From Helichrysum umbraculigerum (Eukaryota; Streptophyta; Magnoliopsida; Asterales; Asteraceae): DNA of 64,000 nucleotides. The number at the start of each line of letters is the position of its first letter. The stretch's first letter is position 1. Below the pieces are notes generated by a model that was not told where the DNA came from, did not search any database, and worked only from the letters and a program-made list of their open reading frames with translations. The DNA lies in the NCBI GenBank assembly GCA_949592205.1, contig CATIUR010000003.1, positions 84,841,001 to 84,905,000 on the forward strand. Direction: 5' to 3'. Positions 24,585 to 36,793 of the stretch are shown piece after piece. The position numbers were made by a program, and so were the translations under genes.

Positions 24585-25186
24585 ATGTTGTAACTATCAC
24601 CTCCCTAATTTTAAGGTGTACTTACGTTATACCCCGTGGACCGTGGTTGTTCTATATTAGTGAACCGTGGTTGTTTTTTTATTTTTAAATGTTAAATGTT
24701 ATTTACTTTAAAATTAAAAGGATTCGTTTCGCGAAGCGACTAAAAAGAATCTTCAACTTTTTAATGACTTTGTGGACACACATTCTGATACTATTAATGC
24801 TTGCACAGTTGCTACGTTGTAGGCATTGGAGTTTTGAATCTTACACTTCTTTAAAAGGGACTACGGTATAGTTTGAAACAAACCGTGGTTGATTATGAAG
24901 ATTACCACAGTTTCTAATAGAACCGTGGTTCGTCTACTTTTATTTTTATTTTTATCGTTTTCAATATTGTAAATTTATTTGATGCCACGGTGAATGTTTT
25001 TTTCCCCTAAATTTTATGAACATTAATATATTAGATTCTATAAAACCATTGTAATTTTGGACCGTGTTTGTCATGAAATGTTAACCCAAATTTATTTAGT
25101 ATTAATTACATTAAGTTCAGAATGTTAATTAATTACGATTTACTAGGTATATTACCACTATTTGTGTGAACCCGTGGTCCTTTTGA

Positions 25187-25206
25187 ATATATATATATAT
25201 ATATAT
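25187..25206. repeat. (AT)n microsatellite
   Basis: A run of about ten AT units in the decayed transposon region. Confidence 0.9.
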
Positions 25207-26896
25207 GATAGTACTACGTATCAGATTATCAGCTCCATTGTACTTATAAAAAATGATGTATTTATTAACATTCATGAATTACTGGTGGAAACGGTCAAAG
25301 ATAATTTTGAAACATTCAAATACATTCGATATGAGAAATGAGTAGTTTGAACTTTGAAGTTGGCATTTAATTCGATCCTTAATTAATTTCTCATTTTTCA
25401 TACTATATTATAAATAGTAAAATAGTATAGTAATATTTTTTAAGAAAAAAGACAAAAGAAATTGTAATATAGATATACATTAGCTTGGGTGTTCCCTTTT
25501 ACATAAAAACTTCCGGTCAATTAATCTCTTAAATTAACAATAGCATCCAAAGTTCAAACAACAATATGAAGCAGTTCCCTTTTCAGTCACGTTTTTGTGA
25601 TCTTATTTACAACAATATCATTCACGACCACGATTTCCCTGTTCATATCTCCCGTCAAACATGGACGAATCCCGTCTCGATGATGGAATAAAATATTTCT
25701 TTGATGGGCCAATCGAGCACATATGTGATAATCTTGCAAGTATGGGGCAATCCAGAAGGTCTGGACCTTTGTAAACTTTGATTACAAAGAGACCATTTGT
25801 TTGAATCCTTATTTGTTGTCAATGTCGAGGTGCACTCAGATCACCGTTACAATCATCGTCATTGGAACCGGGATTCAAAAGAGATTAAGAGTACGTGATT
25901 ACAGATACAAGCTAGCTATATTTATTAGAATGTAATTATAAGGTATATTGTACTATAACAGTTTTAATTTGTGATGTAATTTTAAGGTGTGAGTGTACGT
26001 TATACTCCGTGGTTGTTCTATATTAGTGAACCGTGGTTGTTTTTTATTTTTAAATGTTAAATGTTATTTACTTTAAAATTAAAAGGATTCGTTTCGCGAA
26101 GCGACTAAAAAGAATATTCAGCTTTATTGACTAGAACAGTTTAATGACTTTGTAGACACACATTCTGATACTATTAATGCTTGCACAGTTGCTGCCTTGC
26201 AGGCATTGGAGTTTTGAATCTTACACTTCTTTAAAAAATTAATATACCAAAATTGCCCTTCAAAAAATACAATAAAATTTGCCATCCATTTGTAGATCAG
26301 TGATTTACATTACATTCCTACGAATAATTTCTATATATATATTTTTTTCCATTAACATTTGTCATTAAAATTATCAACATCATATCTACTACTGTAACAT
26401 TTATTATCGACACTAGCTAGGAAACATAATGTATCTTACAAAAAAAATTAATAACGTTAAATTTTATTAACAATTTTATATCTAATTAGATTTTTACTTC
26501 TTTTTGTGTTGATCATGTTAAAAATAATAAAAATTTAATAAAGATCGTTTTGGCCTTTTGTCATAATACTCCGTATTTAAATAGTATGTATTTTCATATA
26601 TGTAATATTCAATAGGTTGTAATTTGTAACATACTAAATAATAATATATCTTGCATAGCTATCATTTAATCATATATTTATGTATCTTTATAAATATATA
26701 ATGTGATGTAAACATTTCTTATAAGATCATATGGTTTTCTTTGTATATGTAGAATATATAGAAAGAAAAGATACTAAACAAAAAAGAAACAACTACATAA
26801 AAATATAATACTGTAATCAACATCATATCCACTACAAAAAGATCATTCTTAAATACCTTTATCCACATAGATACGATAACTCCCTTCTCTTTAGGC

Positions 26897-26956
26897 CGTT
26901 TGCTGCGAGTAAATCTGTTGTGAGTATATAACTCCATTTTACTCGCGAGTAGCAAA
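26897..26956. repeat. Imperfect inverted repeat (TTTGCTGCGAGTAAA)
   Basis: TTTGCTGCGAGTAAA (about 26899-26913) faces TTTACTCGCGAGTAGCAAA (about 26938-26956). The arms pair over 15 bp with a 4-nt GAGT insertion in the right arm. This could be a small foldback element or a transposon end pair. Confidence 0.55.
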
Positions 26957-27350
26957 CAGCTTTTGGAGAAGGGAAAAACCAAACCTACAATGATAATGAT
27001 ACAGCGAAATGATCTTTAAGAAAGGAACATCAAAAGACTTGTATAAACCAATACACCTTTTCTATTATTTCCGATGTGGGAGATATAGTGATATACAAGT
27101 TTGTATTATTAATGTTTGGAAATATCAATACCCATAAGATATGTCTCAAAACAGTTTATTGCAGACCTAAGAATCTTCAGCTTTATTTGACTAAAACAAT
27201 TTAATGACTTTGTGGACACACATTCCGATACTATTAATGCTTGCACAGTTGCTGCCTTGCAGGCATTGGAGTATTTGGACTATTAAGTTACAGTATTAAA
27301 CGGTTCTAGTATTCTCTACCGGAACCGTGGTCTACGTGTGTTTGTTTTTG

Positions 27351-28022
27351 AAATGGACATCCTTCAAATATAATAGAATATAATATTAATAGAATGGTAC
27401 CCGCGCAATACGGCGGTACTGCATTTATAAAATGACGTTATTTTATACCGGCTACAATAGTAACCACCATATCATAAAAGATAACAGTGGAATAGTTTTT
27501 GTAAATAATTGTTTTGATTGTGATTTGGTTTTTTTTTTAATATCCTTCAAACTGTATTAGTTGATTGTGATTAGTTTTATGATTTGCTTTATATTTGGTA
27601 TCTTGGGAAAATGTGTGTTAGATGTTGTAAAAGTAGTGTTATATATAAGGGAATTAGTAATAGATAGCTATGTTAAAGGGTAGTTTTGGAACTTTGATTA
27701 TTTTTAAGAACTCTAAGATTCAACACATGAAATGTTTTATAAGTAGTTATAGAATAAATTATAGATTATAATAGAAATAGATTATATGTAATCCTTTATT
27801 TCCTTCAGGAACTGTACTATTTCCTTTTCCACCGAAAAATAAATTAAAGAGGTCACATAATGTGATATGGATAAAATTATAAAAATTAATTATCATTATC
27901 ATCCCGGCCAAATAATAACAACATACTCCGTATTAATTACAAAACTTAATTATCATATTCGTTTAATTTTCGCCATAACATACATTTTATAACTCTAGTT
28001 TTCAACATGTAGCCTTAAGTAT
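27351..28022. other. AT-rich unassigned DNA
   Basis: No ORF, RNA gene or clear repeat structure is seen. Confidence 0.5.
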
Positions 28023-28086
28023 GATTTTCCAGCAATATCCTTTCAACTTTATCTTCCTTGATTTTCCAGCAATATCCTTTCAACTT
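28023..28086. repeat. 26-bp direct repeat, period 37
   Basis: A block GATTTTCCAGCAATATCCTT plus six more bases occurs at 28023 and again at 28060. The second copy is the 3' end of the small minus-strand ORF below, so the first is a tandem duplication of that end. Confidence 0.85.
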
Positions 28087-28258
28087 GTTGCATGAAGGTG
28101 GAAATATCCGACCACTTTGCAACATCATCATAGAAAAAACGCGAGATCATCTCTACTACCATATACCATCTCTTTTGAACTCCTTTGAAGCACTTGAGAT
28201 AATCAATTATAGCTGAGGCACTTGAGGTGACGAATTGAAGAAAACTGGAAGAATCCAT
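28049..28258 (-). CDS. Small hypothetical ORF (69 aa), possible gene fragment
   Basis: It reads MDSSSFLQFVTSSASAII through to ILLENQGR. I do not recognise it. The composition is ordinary soluble protein (alternating hydrophobic and charged residues, Trp, Tyr) rather than the low-complexity look of random AT-rich ORFs, so it may be a fragment of a host gene. It lies next to the left end of an inverted Copia LTR (28288), and its 3' end is tandemly duplicated. No promoter or splice evidence was found. Confidence 0.25.
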   Translation of the reverse strand: MDSSSFLQFVTSSASAIIDYLKCFKGVQKRWYMVVEMISRFFYDDVAKWSDISTFMQQVERILLENQGR

Positions 28259-28287
28259 CCTAAGTTCCTTACACTTAGCATGTAAAA

Positions 28288-28733
28288 TGAAGATCCGTAG
28301 GATTTACAGCTTATCGATCAATTCGTGTATGTGCGGAATCCAAATACGAATTGTGTAAAACGTGAATATGCAAAATGAAATCGGAAACCAAATCTCAATA
28401 AAAGTTATGAATTTTTATTTCTTTGTCATAAAGGATGTACAATTAGCTTGAATTCTCTCTCAAACTCTCTCTTGGAATTTTACAATGAAAGCTTAAAAAC
28501 AAAATGAATCACAAAACTCCTATTTATACTAATAGGCTAAACTATGAAACTCTAAGCATATCCGAAAGTAGTACTTTCGGAGCCGTCTACTTTCGGAGCC
28601 TGTGAAAGTTCAACAGAACTTTCATATTACAATTAGGTTTCTTAGTAAACAAAGTGTTGTAATTCACAATCAATCTAAGCTAAAAGTCTATACAAACTAT
28701 TGTCACAAAATGTTAGAACTCCATGTTCTAACA
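28288..28733 (-). mobile_element. Copia LTR in minus orientation (446 bp)
   Basis: On the minus strand it starts TGTTAGAACATGGAG and ends CCTACGGATCTTCA. It is directly preceded by a purine tract AAGGGGGAG (plus-strand CTCCCCCTT at 28736-28744), so this is a 3' LTR. A TATA-like CTATTTATAC (plus strand, about 28530) is present. A diverged partner copy is at 29352. Confidence 0.75.
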
Positions 28734-29351
28734 AACTCCCCCTTGACAATAGCTTGGATAGATCTTTGAATCTTCAACTTTAGCTTGATTGATGATAAGC
28801 TTGATGAGAGAGAGAATTATCTTCGAGCATCCAACCTTCACAAAATTTAACTGTTCCCTATTTTGATAGCATCAGAATAAAATATAACTCCCCCTGAATA
28901 GTAGATTTTATCTTCCTTGGTCTTGTATCAACTAAGCAGAAACAACTTTAGGAACCCACATGAGCATAGTTCCAACAGGCTTAGACAGCCCTGACAGCCA
29001 TCGATAAGTTGTGTCTACATAATTCAAGGACATTGAATTCCATCTAGAAAAGAAACACGGTGTTACAGATCTAAATTGTTTACGTGGAATCGATTGTGAA
29101 GGAGTTCGCCTTTGGGAGAAAGGAACAAAACCTTGAGTTTGCTTTAACACCATACGATGACATCGTGAAGGTGCTAACGCAAACATCTGTGCCCGTGTGT
29201 ATGCACAAGATTTTATTTGTCTTGATTCTGAAGAAGGTCGTATCGAATCTGAAGAAGCTCTTTTTGTCTTCTTTTGATGTCTTGAAACCAATTTGTTTAC
29301 ATGCTCAACCTTTACAGAATCCCAACAATCAACCTTTTTATGAACAAATTG
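28734..29351 (-). mobile_element. Internal remnant of the inverted Copia element
   Basis: About 620 bp between the two LTR copies. A minus-strand frame at 28932-29291 ends with a stretch containing TYRWLSGLSKPVG and MWVPKVVSA. The WVPK ending resembles the gag/protease border of element D, but the rest is not recognised. No RT, integrase or PBS is found, so most of the element has been deleted. Confidence 0.5.
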
Positions 29352-29690
29352 AAGATCCGTAGGACCTACAGCTAATTGAATTCTTGTAATTTAGCGGAAA
29401 TCAATCACAAATGTAAAACGTGAATCAATAACGAAATTGATATCGGAATGCAAAAGCTAAATAAAAGTTGATAACTTTTATTTCTTGATCATGAAGTTTA
29501 CATAATCAGATTGAATTCTCTCTATCAAACTCACTCTCAAACTCTCTCTAGATATTACAATCAAAGTGTTACAAAAATGAAAGAGTTCTTCAAGTCTTTT
29601 TAAAATGAATTACAACACTCCTATTTATACTAAAAGTATAAAATCCGAATCTAAGCAATCCGAGACTAGCTAGTCTGAAAGTAACACCTT
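29352..29690 (-). mobile_element. Partial second LTR of the inverted Copia element
   Basis: It begins TGAAGATCCGTAGGACCTACAG, parallel to 28288, and follows that LTR with many differences to about 29690, where similarity ends. The minus-strand start (TGTTAGAAC) is missing. Confidence 0.6.
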
Positions 29691-29768
29691 CTATTGGGTC
29701 AAAACTGATCTGGGTTGAATTTGTTACTGATGAGAAGACTATTGAGTACAAGTGATTAAAACTATTTT

Positions 29769-30384
29769 TGTTAGAGTTAAAACTGACTTCACAAAGTTCC
29801 CACTGATAGAAGAAATATGAAGAGAAGACAAGAGGTTATAACTGCTTGAAGATTGATTTCAACTGATAGTTATAAGTGTGTAAGTAGTTTGAACAGCTTA
29901 TGTAATTGTAACTGTTAGTTATTTGAGTAGCAGTTAACACTGATTATGTATTTGTACTTAGTCTTATATTACAATTGAAGCAGTTACCACTGATTGTATA
30001 ATAGTTTCAACTGTTAGCTTCAGATTGGTAGTTATAACTGTTTATGATATTGTGATAAGTTTGAGTCGGTTATGGAAGTTGTTCTATTCCATATTTGTAG
30101 GCGATTGTATAGGATTCTATATGATATAAATAGAGATCCTCTAGACCTAGATTGGTAGAGATTAGGTTTTACGCAGCTTCAAGGTTTTCTGTAACCCTAA
30201 TACATCAAGTGTATTCGTCTTATATCATTAATAAGATTGAAGCTTTCGGTATTTATTGTGTTCATAACAGTATTTAATATTCTTGATCTTCTTAAATATT
30301 ATTGAGCGTGATTCCGTAACTACTCAATAATAAGTTCAAAGCTTATTACTATCAATTGTTTATTAGGTTAAACAGGGACTAACA
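29769..30384 (+). repeat. Element D 5' LTR (616 bp), rich in AACTG/CAGTT words
   Basis: Starts TGTTAGAGTTAAAACTG and ends GGGACTAACA, three bases before the PBS. Between 29769 and 30050 about ten copies of AACTG or CAGTT occur, matching the core of plant MYB sites (YAACTG). A TATA-like GATATAAATAGAG lies at 30122-30134. Confidence 0.8.
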
Positions 30385-30387
30385 AAG

Positions 30388-30399
30388 TGGTATCAGAGC
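30388..30399 (+). promoter_or_regulatory. Primer-binding site, initiator tRNA-Met
   Basis: TGGTATCAGAGC right after the LTR end. Confidence 0.92.
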
Positions 30400-30481
30400 T
30401 TGTGAAGCTTTGAATACAGGAAGATCTGGGAGTATTTGTGTCATTAATTGAGGTTTAGTTTTCTAAATAAGTTTAAATTTA

Positions 30482-33208
30482 ATGGCGACTGAAAGGAATG
30501 AAGGAACTCACGCAACTAAGATTCCAATGCTCAAACCTGATGAGTTTGACCTATGGAAGGTCAGAATCCGGCAGCATATGCTTCTCACAGATTATCAGAT
30601 GTGGAAAGTTGTTGTCAATGGTATTCCAGTAACCCATGATGGTGATGGCGTAAAGCAACCAAGACCACCACCAACATCAGATGCAGAAAGAAAAATCAGG
30701 TCTACAGAATACAAGGCTCTTAGCACACTGCTGCTATCCATTCCTAATGAGCATCTGAGTAGGTTTGAATCTTGTGAGGATCCCAAGGTTCTTGTGGAGG
30801 CTATTGAAAAGAGATTTGGTGGTAATGAAAACACCAAAAAGAATAAAAGATCGTTGTTGAAACAACAATTTGAAAATTTTAGCCATGTGAAATCTGAAAC
30901 TCTAACTCAAACCTTTGATAGGTTTACTAAACTAGTTGGAGAATTGGAAAATCACAAGGTTAAGATTGACAAAGAAGATCTGAACAGGAAGTTCTTAAGA
31001 TCATTAGGTGATGATTGGACAATTTACACTCAGAGTACAGATATAGAGACCAAGGAATTAGAAGATATATACAATGATCTGAGGAACTTTGAACCTGAGG
31101 TAGAAAGTAAGAAACAAGCATCTGGGTATAGTCACAATGCTGCATTTATGTCTATGGCTAGAACAAAAGCAGAGTCAAGTCAAAAGGACTCTACTCATGT
31201 TTCAGGAGGAGGAGGATCATCACAGAATAGTACCAATGATCAGATTTTGGAATCATTCTTTGCTAGTAATGTGAATTCTTCACTTACTAATGAAGATTTG
31301 GAACCATTTGATGGTGATGATCTAGAGGAGATGGATATTAAGTGGCAGATTGCTTTAATTACTCAGAGAGCAAAAAGGTTTATGCAGAGGACTGGAAGGA
31401 ACAACTTTGCATATAAAAGGAATGATGAAAGTTGGTTTGATAAAAGCAAGATAGAGTGTTTCAACTGTCACAAGATGAGACACTTTGCAAGAGAATGCAA
31501 AAGCCCAAGGCAAGAGCAGAATGGTAATGGTCAAAAGTCTGGAAGCAATGGAACTCAGTCAAGAAACATACCAATTCAGGGTGCTTCATCAAATGCTTTG
31601 GTTTCTATGGATGGCTGTGGATGGGACTGGAGTGATCAAGAAGAACATGTTGTGAAGAATCAATGTCTCATGGCCATTGCTGAATCTGACAAAAAGTCAG
31701 AGGTTCCTTCTGAGGTACAAAATAAATTGTGTTCTGCTGTTTGTAAACAAACTGTTAAATATTACATGGATCATAATATAAAAGTGTGTGAGGAACTGAA
31801 ATAGTGGGAAATCAAAAGTAAACACACTATAGCAGCCATTGAAAATCTGGAAAATCAGATAAAGGCATATGAAGTCAATGCAACATAGTTTAAATATGAC
31901 ATTGAATATGCTAGATGGGAGAGAGACACTTTTAAAGATAAAGTAGAGTTGTTATCTAAGAAACTTACTGAGGTCACATGTGAGAGAGATAGCATAAGAC
32001 TTCATGTAAGTAAATTAGAACATGCATTTAAGAGTGTCAATAAACTTATCAATTCACAAATTCATGATAAACTTAAGACTGGATTAGGGTACAATAATGT
32101 ACCTCCACCTTATAATCACACCTACTTTCCTCCTAAAAGTGAAATTGATATCAATTCACTTAAAGAAGGAATGACAGATGAGATTAAAAAGGCTGATCCA
32201 ATCAAAAGTTTATATGATGATGTGATGTTTATTGAAGGTGAAGTTAGTGATTGGACTGAAGAAGATGATCAGAGTGATAGAACATCTGAAAGTGAAAAGA
32301 GTGTAAAATCTGAATCACCTTAGTCTGAGTCATCATGTGAGGATGTGAAGAGAGTAATTACTGGTCTAGTTTCTGAGCTTAAAACTAATAAACTAGAAGA
32401 GGGTAAGAAAATGTTTAAGGAAAAGGCAAAACAGGCCTTAGAAAATGTGAGTTTGAATACTAACAAATCTAAACATGGATTAGGATATGTTAGTAATACA
32501 GTTAATTCAGTTAATAAATCTTTTGTTAAATCTGTTGTGAATAACTGTGTTAATTGTACCAGTAAAGCAAGTACTTCTGTATCACAAAGTTTTCAAAAAT
32601 AGAAACCCAGAGGTAATCAAAGAAACTGGAATCAAATGATTTCACAGAAACTGAGTAATAATGTCACTATGATAAAAAAAAAAAAAAAAAAAAAAAAAAA
32701 GGCTTGCTTTGTCTGTGGAAAAATGGGTCATCTTCAATATGACTGTTATCATAATCCTGAGAATGTTCAAAGAATTAGAAAACAGCCATGGACAAAAGCA
32801 AATATGATTAACAGACAAAACTTTCAATCCAAAGTTAATCATACTGCTAAAGTTCAGAAGAGACACTCAAAGGCTAACATGTTAAATACTGTTTCAAGTA
32901 AATCTACTGTAGCAGTAATAACAAACTTAGCCAAAAGTAAAAAGACAAAAACAGTGGTAACAAATTATAAAAATAGTGTTAACCAAATTAACACTGATTA
33001 TTCATATGGTAAAACAGTTAAAACTGTTAAGCCAAACACCACTGTTAAGTCTAAAATCAGTTGGATTTAGACACCTATTAAGTCTGATAAATTAACAGGT
33101 CCAAATACCAACAGTGCATCACAATCAATAATCTTCAAGAAAGTTGATTATGTGAATGCACAAGGGAAACCCAAAGCCAAATTGGTTTGGGTTCCCAAGA
33201 GAAACTAA
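30482..33208 (+). pseudogene. gag: Element D gag (long), with five TAG stops and an A27 run
   Basis: A single frame from ATG 30482 to TAA 33206-33208, with TAG at 31802, 31886, 32321, 32600 and 33068. The N-terminal UBN2-like gag domain (MLKPDEFDLWKVRI, LLKQQFENFSHV) is followed by a zinc knuckle CFNCHKMRHFAREC (about 31457-31498), a long charged coiled-coil region (LEHAFKSVNKLINSQI), and a second knuckle CFVCGKMGHLQYDC (about 32704-32745). A run of 27 A (32674-32700) encodes nine Lys just before the second knuckle without changing frame. The region ends WVPKRN before two stops (33206, 33218), after which pol starts in the same frame. Confidence 0.85.
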
Positions 33209-33220
33209 TTCTCTTCTTGA

Positions 33221-36200
33221 TTGTTTGTGCAGGGCAAGCCAAAGAGCTTATGGCATACGGATAGTGGCTGCTCAAGGCACACTACTGGAGATAAAGAAAA
33301 GCTACAGGACTTCAAATCATTTGATGGTGGATATGTAGCTTTTGGAAGCAGTCCCAAAGGAGGAAGAATTACAGGCAAAGGAATCGTTCAGAGTGAAAAG
33401 CTAAGTTTTGATAATGTTTATTTTGTGGAACAACTGAGGTATAATTTGCTAAGTGTGAGTCAAATCACAGATAAAAAGAACCCAGTTCATTTTACTGACA
33501 CTGAATGCCTCATCTTGTCTAAGGAATTCAAGATTCCAGAAAACATGATTTTAATGAGAATTCCAAGGCAAGATAATGTATATAAGAGTGACTTAGCAAA
33601 TATGACTCCTCAACCCGATTTAAACTGTCTTATTTCTAAAGCAAGTGTGAATGAATTTGAACTGTGGCATAGAAGGATGTGTCACATGAATTTCAAAACC
33701 ATTAATAAACTTGTCAAAAACAAGCTTGTTAGAGGTTTGCCTGAAAAGGTTTATTCATGTGATGATCATTGTATTTCTTGTCAAAAGGGAAAGCAACACA
33801 AATCCTCTTTTAAGTCCAAAACTGTGAATACAAACTGCACACCCTTACACTTATTGCATATGGACTTATTTGGACCAACCAGTATAAGTAGTATGGGGAA
33901 AAGATCTTATTGTCTTGTGATTATTGATGATTACACTAGATTTACATAGGTTTTCTTTCTTAGGACAAAGGATGAGACAGGTGAAATACTTAGATCATTT
34001 ATAACTAAGATGGAAAATCAATTGGATAAAAGGGATAAGATCATCAGGAGTGATAATGGAACAGAATTTAAAAATCATGAGATGGATAAATTCTATGAAA
34101 TTAAAGGCATTAAGAGAGAATTTAGTGCACCTAGAACTCCTCAACAAAATGGAGTAGCTGAAAGGAGAAATAGGACACTGATTGAGGCTGCTAGAACTAT
34201 GTTATCTGATGCAAAGTTACCTATGTCTTTCTGGGCAGAAGCAGTTAGCACTACATGCTATGTTCAGAATAGGGTGTTAGTAGTCAAGCCTCATAACAAG
34301 ACACCATATGAACTGTTGTTTAAGAAAAAGCCATTGATTAGTTTCTTAAAATCTTTTGGGTGTCCTTGTACAATCCTGAATACCAAAGATCACTTAGGAA
34401 AGTTTAAAAGCAAGGCAGATGAGGGTATATTTGTTGGTTACTCTATTCAAAGTAAGGCTTATAGGGTATTCAATCAAAGGACCAGGGTAATAGAAGAGTC
34501 AATGAACATTACCTTTAATGAAAATACTGTTAATCCTGATGGAAAAGGTCATGAGTCATTGTTTGATATTGATGCACTTAACACTGTTTTTAGATATACA
34601 AATGTAGATTCTAGTGCAGGTACAAGTGCAGGTACACATGCAGGTACAGGTGTTGGAGAAAGTACAACAGAATCAGGAATGTCAGCTAGAAAGAAGAATG
34701 ATTCTTTGGAGTATATTTTATTTCCAATTTGGTCTCCTGATCCCCCAGAAGTGTTTGAATCTGATCAATCAAAGTCATCACAGAGTTCAGAATCAGAAAA
34801 ACCAGATGAAACTCCAGTTACTCATGTTGATGATTCTGATAGACCAATTCTGGAAGAAAGTGAAGAAGAAAGTGAGATGAGTCCAGCACAGAAGTTTTCA
34901 AAAGTAGATGAGAATGTTGAGAAGACACCAACAAAGCAACTTGACAAGGAGCAGGATCAGATGAATGATGTGCATTTAATGAGTACTACTCCATTGTCAA
35001 AGAGGATTTCAAGAGAAGTGTCAAGTGAAGAGTCTGAACAAGAGGGAAATTATACCAACTTGGAGGTGGAGATACAAGAAACAACAACATCTAAGTACAC
35101 TACTCACAAAGATCATCCACTTGAGAATGTAATAGGTGATATTGAATCTGCTGTTAAAACAAGAAATCAAAGTCAAGTGTTTGAAGCTTCAGCAAATGAG
35201 GAAGAGGTAAATCTAGATACAGAAGCAGTTAACACTTCTTTATTTGCTTGTTTTCTGTCTCAAATAGAACCAAAGAAGGTTACTGAAGTATTGAAGGATC
35301 CTAGTTGGATAGAATCTATGCAAGAGGAATTGCTTCAGTTTAAGATTCAAGAAGTCTGGACATTGGTTGATTTGCCTAAAGGAAAGAGGGCAATTGGTAC
35401 TAAGTGAATTTTCAAAAACAAGAAAGATGAAAGAGGTATAGTGATCAAAAATAAGGCTAGGTTGGTTGCACAAGGATATTCACAAGAAGAGGGTATTGAT
35501 TATGATGAAGTTTTTGCACCCGTGGCAAGAATAGAGGCAATCAGATTGGTTTTGGCTTATGCTTCATTTAAGGGATTTATTGTTTATCAGATGGATGTCA
35601 AGAGTGCTTTTCTGTATGGCACTATACAAGAAGAGGTTTATGTATGCCAACCACCAGGGTTTGAAGATTCCAAATTTCCTGATAAAGTTTTCAAATTGGA
35701 AAAAGCTCTATATGGCTTACATCAAGCACCTAGAGCCTGGTATGAGACTTTCTCAGATTATCTTCTAAAGAATGGATTCAAAAGGGGTGCAATTGATAAA
35801 ACCTTGTTCACTAAACGAATTAAGAATGATATCCTACTAGTTCAAGTCTATGTAGATGATATTATTTTTGGTTCAACAAGGGATAGTCTTTGCAAGGAGT
35901 TTGAATCACTGATGCATGAGAAGTTCAAGATGAGCTCTATGGGGGAATTAACATTCTTCTTGGGGTTACAAGTAAAGCAGCAGAAGGAATGAATCTTTAT
36001 ACATCAGAGTAAGTATGTGAATGATATACTGGATCGGTTTGGGTACAAAGATGCAAAGGTTGAAAGCACACCAGTGGAAACACACAAGAAACTACATGCA
36101 GATCTTGAGGGGAAGAGTGTAGATGAACATCTCTACAGATCAATGATCGGGTCTCTTATGTATCTCACTTCATCAAGGCCTGACATCATGTTTGCAGTGT

Positions 36201-36793
36201 GCTTGTGTGCAAGATTTCAAGCTAATCCAAAGCTATCACATCTTCATGCAGTCAAAAGAATATTTAGATATTTAAAGGGTCAACCTAAATTGGGCCTTTG
36301 GTATCCAAAGCTTACTTCTTTTGATTTGATAGCTTACACAGACAGTGATTATGGAGGAGCTAATCTGGATAGGAAATCTACATCAGGAGGTTGTCAATTT
36401 TTGGGAGATAGATTGGTTTCATGGCAATGCAAGAAACAAACCACTGTATCTACATCTACAGCAGAAGCAGAATATATGGCTGCTGCAAGTTGCTGTGCAC
36501 AGGTCCTATGGATTCAGAATCAGATGTTAGATTATGGTTTTACCTTTCTTAATACTCCTATTTTTATTGATAACAGTTTTGCAATAAGTATTATAAATAA
36601 CCCAGTTAAACATTCTAAAACAAAGCACATTGAGATTAGATATCATTTCATAAGAGACTGTAATGAGAAAAGACTTATTCAAATTTTGAAGGTTCATACT
36701 GATAATCAGTTTGCTGATCTGTTTACAAAAGCGTTTGAGGTAGGCAGATTCACATTCTTGGTTACCAGTATTGGAATGATAAATCTGTCTTAA
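33221..36793 (+). pseudogene. pol: Element D pol: protease, integrase, RT, RNase H
   Basis: One frame with stops at 33947 (TAG), 35405 (TGA) and 35990 (TGA). Protease: HTDSGCSRHTTG. Integrase: zinc finger (LWHRRMCHMNF, CISCQKGKQH), first Asp in LHMDLFGP, second in IIRSDNGTEF, Glu in PQQNGVAERRNR. A long acidic linker (about 34600-35220) precedes RT, which has QMDVKSAFLYG and the active-site YVDD (35849-35860). RNase H has AYTDSDYGG and TAEAEYMAAASC. The end is at TAA 36791-36793. The stops at 33947 and 35405 fall where the family has Trp (TGG), consistent with G-to-A changes. Confidence 0.93.

Larger units (their letters stand above)
24585..27350. repeat. Decayed DNA-transposon-like region with CCGTGGTT repeats and a thrice-repeated unit
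   Basis: The word ACCGTGGTT or its complement recurs at about 24640, 24660, 24885, 24922, 25060, 26005, 26030 and 27325. Short recurring subterminal words of this type are typical of plant CACTA/Spm ends, but no transposase or CACTA terminus is visible. A unit of about 260 bp occurs at 24590-24855 and again at 25975-26236. A third copy of its right part, without the GTTTCGCGAAGCGAC portion, is at 27172-27283. The assignment to CACTA is inference. Confidence 0.5.

Noticed and set aside
24689..24871. 60-aa plus-strand ORF
   Set aside because: It overlaps the repeated transposon-like unit, and its frame is not kept in the second copy.
25566..25740. Two short overlapping frames (starting near 25566 and 25662) as a possible exon
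   Set aside because: Each is under 45 codons and unrecognised, with no clear splice sites; noted only because codon use looks less AT-biased than the surroundings.
26719..26982. 87-aa minus-strand ORF with a hydrophobic C-terminus
   Set aside because: It lies in AT-rich DNA where Phe, Ile and Tyr runs arise by chance, and it includes the foldback repeat.
28932..29362. Overlapping ORFs on both strands as host genes
   Set aside because: They lie between two copies of an inverted Copia LTR, so element remnant is the better explanation. The plus-strand frame has no recognisable motif.
33206..33220. Programmed stop readthrough between gag and pol of element D
   Set aside because: gag and pol are in the same frame as in Sire elements, but two stops (TAA, TGA) separate them and gag itself contains five further stops, so decay is the simpler reading here.
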